This document shows positions 6,745-6,842 of a stretch of DNA of 6,842 bases, piece by piece. A model generated the notes under the pieces. That model was not told the DNA's origin, made no database searches, and was given only the letters and a program-made list of their open reading frames with translations. Source of the stretch: Hafnia paralvei ATCC 29927 (lineage in GTDB: Bacteria; Pseudomonadota; Gammaproteobacteria; Enterobacterales; Enterobacteriaceae); the NCBI RefSeq assembly GCF_001655005.1, contig NZ_LXET01000022.1, forward strand, positions 1-6,842, given 5' to 3'. The translations under genes were made by a program, and so were the position numbers. How positions within the stretch are numbered: position 1 is the first letter of the stretch; every line of letters starts with the position of its first letter.

Positions 6745-6842
6745 TTTCATACGCATGTTGTTTTATGTTATGGCGGCGTGGTGTTTCGTACGCCTGTTTT
6801 TTTATGTTATGACCGTGTAATGTTTCGTACGCTTAAAACACT
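6745..6842 (+). repeat. Right-end array of three TTTCRTACGC repeat units, downstream of rcsC
   Basis: Three 23-base units occur at 6732-6754, 6771-6793 and 6810-6832, exactly 39 bases apart. The 13-base leaders are TGATGGTGTAATT, TGGCGGCGTGGTG and TGACCGTGTAATG. The ten-base cores are TTTCATACGC, TTTCGTACGC and TTTCGTACGC. The two 16-base spacers (6755-6770, 6794-6809) agree at 14 of 16 positions and both end TTTTATGTTA. The outer copy continues into TTAAAACACT at the edge, and 6823-6841 is the exact reverse complement of bases 2-20. The array starts just after the rcsC stop and is oriented the same way relative to rcsC as the left array is to ubiG. Apart from this array, the 119 bases after rcsC show no gene. 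Confidence 0.85.
6775..6803 (+). terminator. Likely rcsC terminator built from a repeat unit
   Basis: GGCGTG (6775-6780) can pair with TACGCC (6789-6794), five Watson-Crick pairs plus one G-T, around the eight-base loop GTGTTTCG. T7 follows at 6797-6803 after a TG. The 3' arm and loop come from the middle repeat copy. The stem is short but G/C-rich, and the position, 51 bases after the rcsC stop, is right. The neighbouring copies do not form an equivalent stem with a T-run. Confidence 0.5.

Noticed and set aside
1..6842. Transposon or integrated element with terminal inverted repeats and multiple end sites, Tn7-like in layout
   Set aside because: The interior holds only conserved chromosomal genes in a normal enterobacterial context, with no transposase, integrase or cargo, and no target-site duplication can be seen inside the window.
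6732..6842. CRISPR array
   Set aside because: The conserved core is only ten bases, the spacers are 12-16 bases and resemble each other, and no cas genes are present.
6724..6842. 3' end of a convergent rcsB on the minus strand
   Set aside because: rcsB is expected beyond rcsC, but no recognisable RcsB C-terminal coding sequence appears in these 119 bases; the region is occupied by the repeat array.

Overview
This window is core chromosome from a member of the Enterobacterales. All three proteins align closely with their Escherichia coli counterparts as I remember them: UbiG, GyrA, and RcsC with the family N-terminus MKYLASFRTT. The genus cannot be fixed from the sequence alone. The base composition (intermediate, AT-richer in rcsC), the direct gyrA-rcsC adjacency and the 882-residue GyrA would fit a Hafnia-like or other non-Escherichia enteric lineage, but that is a guess.

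Layout: positions 1-89 lie downstream of ubiG and hold an array of short repeats. ubiG (794 to 90, minus strand) encodes the ubiquinone O-methyltransferase. A 286-base divergent intergenic region (795-1080) holds back-to-back promoters for ubiG and gyrA. gyrA (1081-3729, plus) encodes the DNA gyrase A subunit and ends at a strong, symmetric intrinsic terminator (3754-3791). rcsC (3865-6723, plus) encodes the hybrid sensor kinase of the Rcs envelope-stress phosphorelay, reading from a TTG start. The last 119 bases are non-coding and carry a second array of the same repeats, one copy of which forms part of a likely rcsC terminator.

The genes have unrelated jobs (respiratory quinone synthesis, DNA supercoiling, envelope-stress signalling) and appear to be transcribed as separate units. 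rcsB and rcsD, the usual partners of rcsC, are not in the window; in relatives rcsB lies just beyond the 3' end of rcsC on the opposite strand.

The least ordinary feature is the pair of repeat arrays at the two extreme ends. Each consists of a 23-base unit whose last ten bases are TTTCGTACGC, repeated head to tail every 35 or 39 bases. Both arrays point outward, each begins just after a gene's stop codon, and both end in the same 19 bases, so the window begins and ends with a perfect 19-base inverted repeat. I do not recognise this family. It may be a dispersed intergenic repeat at which an assembly contig broke, and I see no transposase or other gene that would explain it. The protein-coding content is otherwise conventional.
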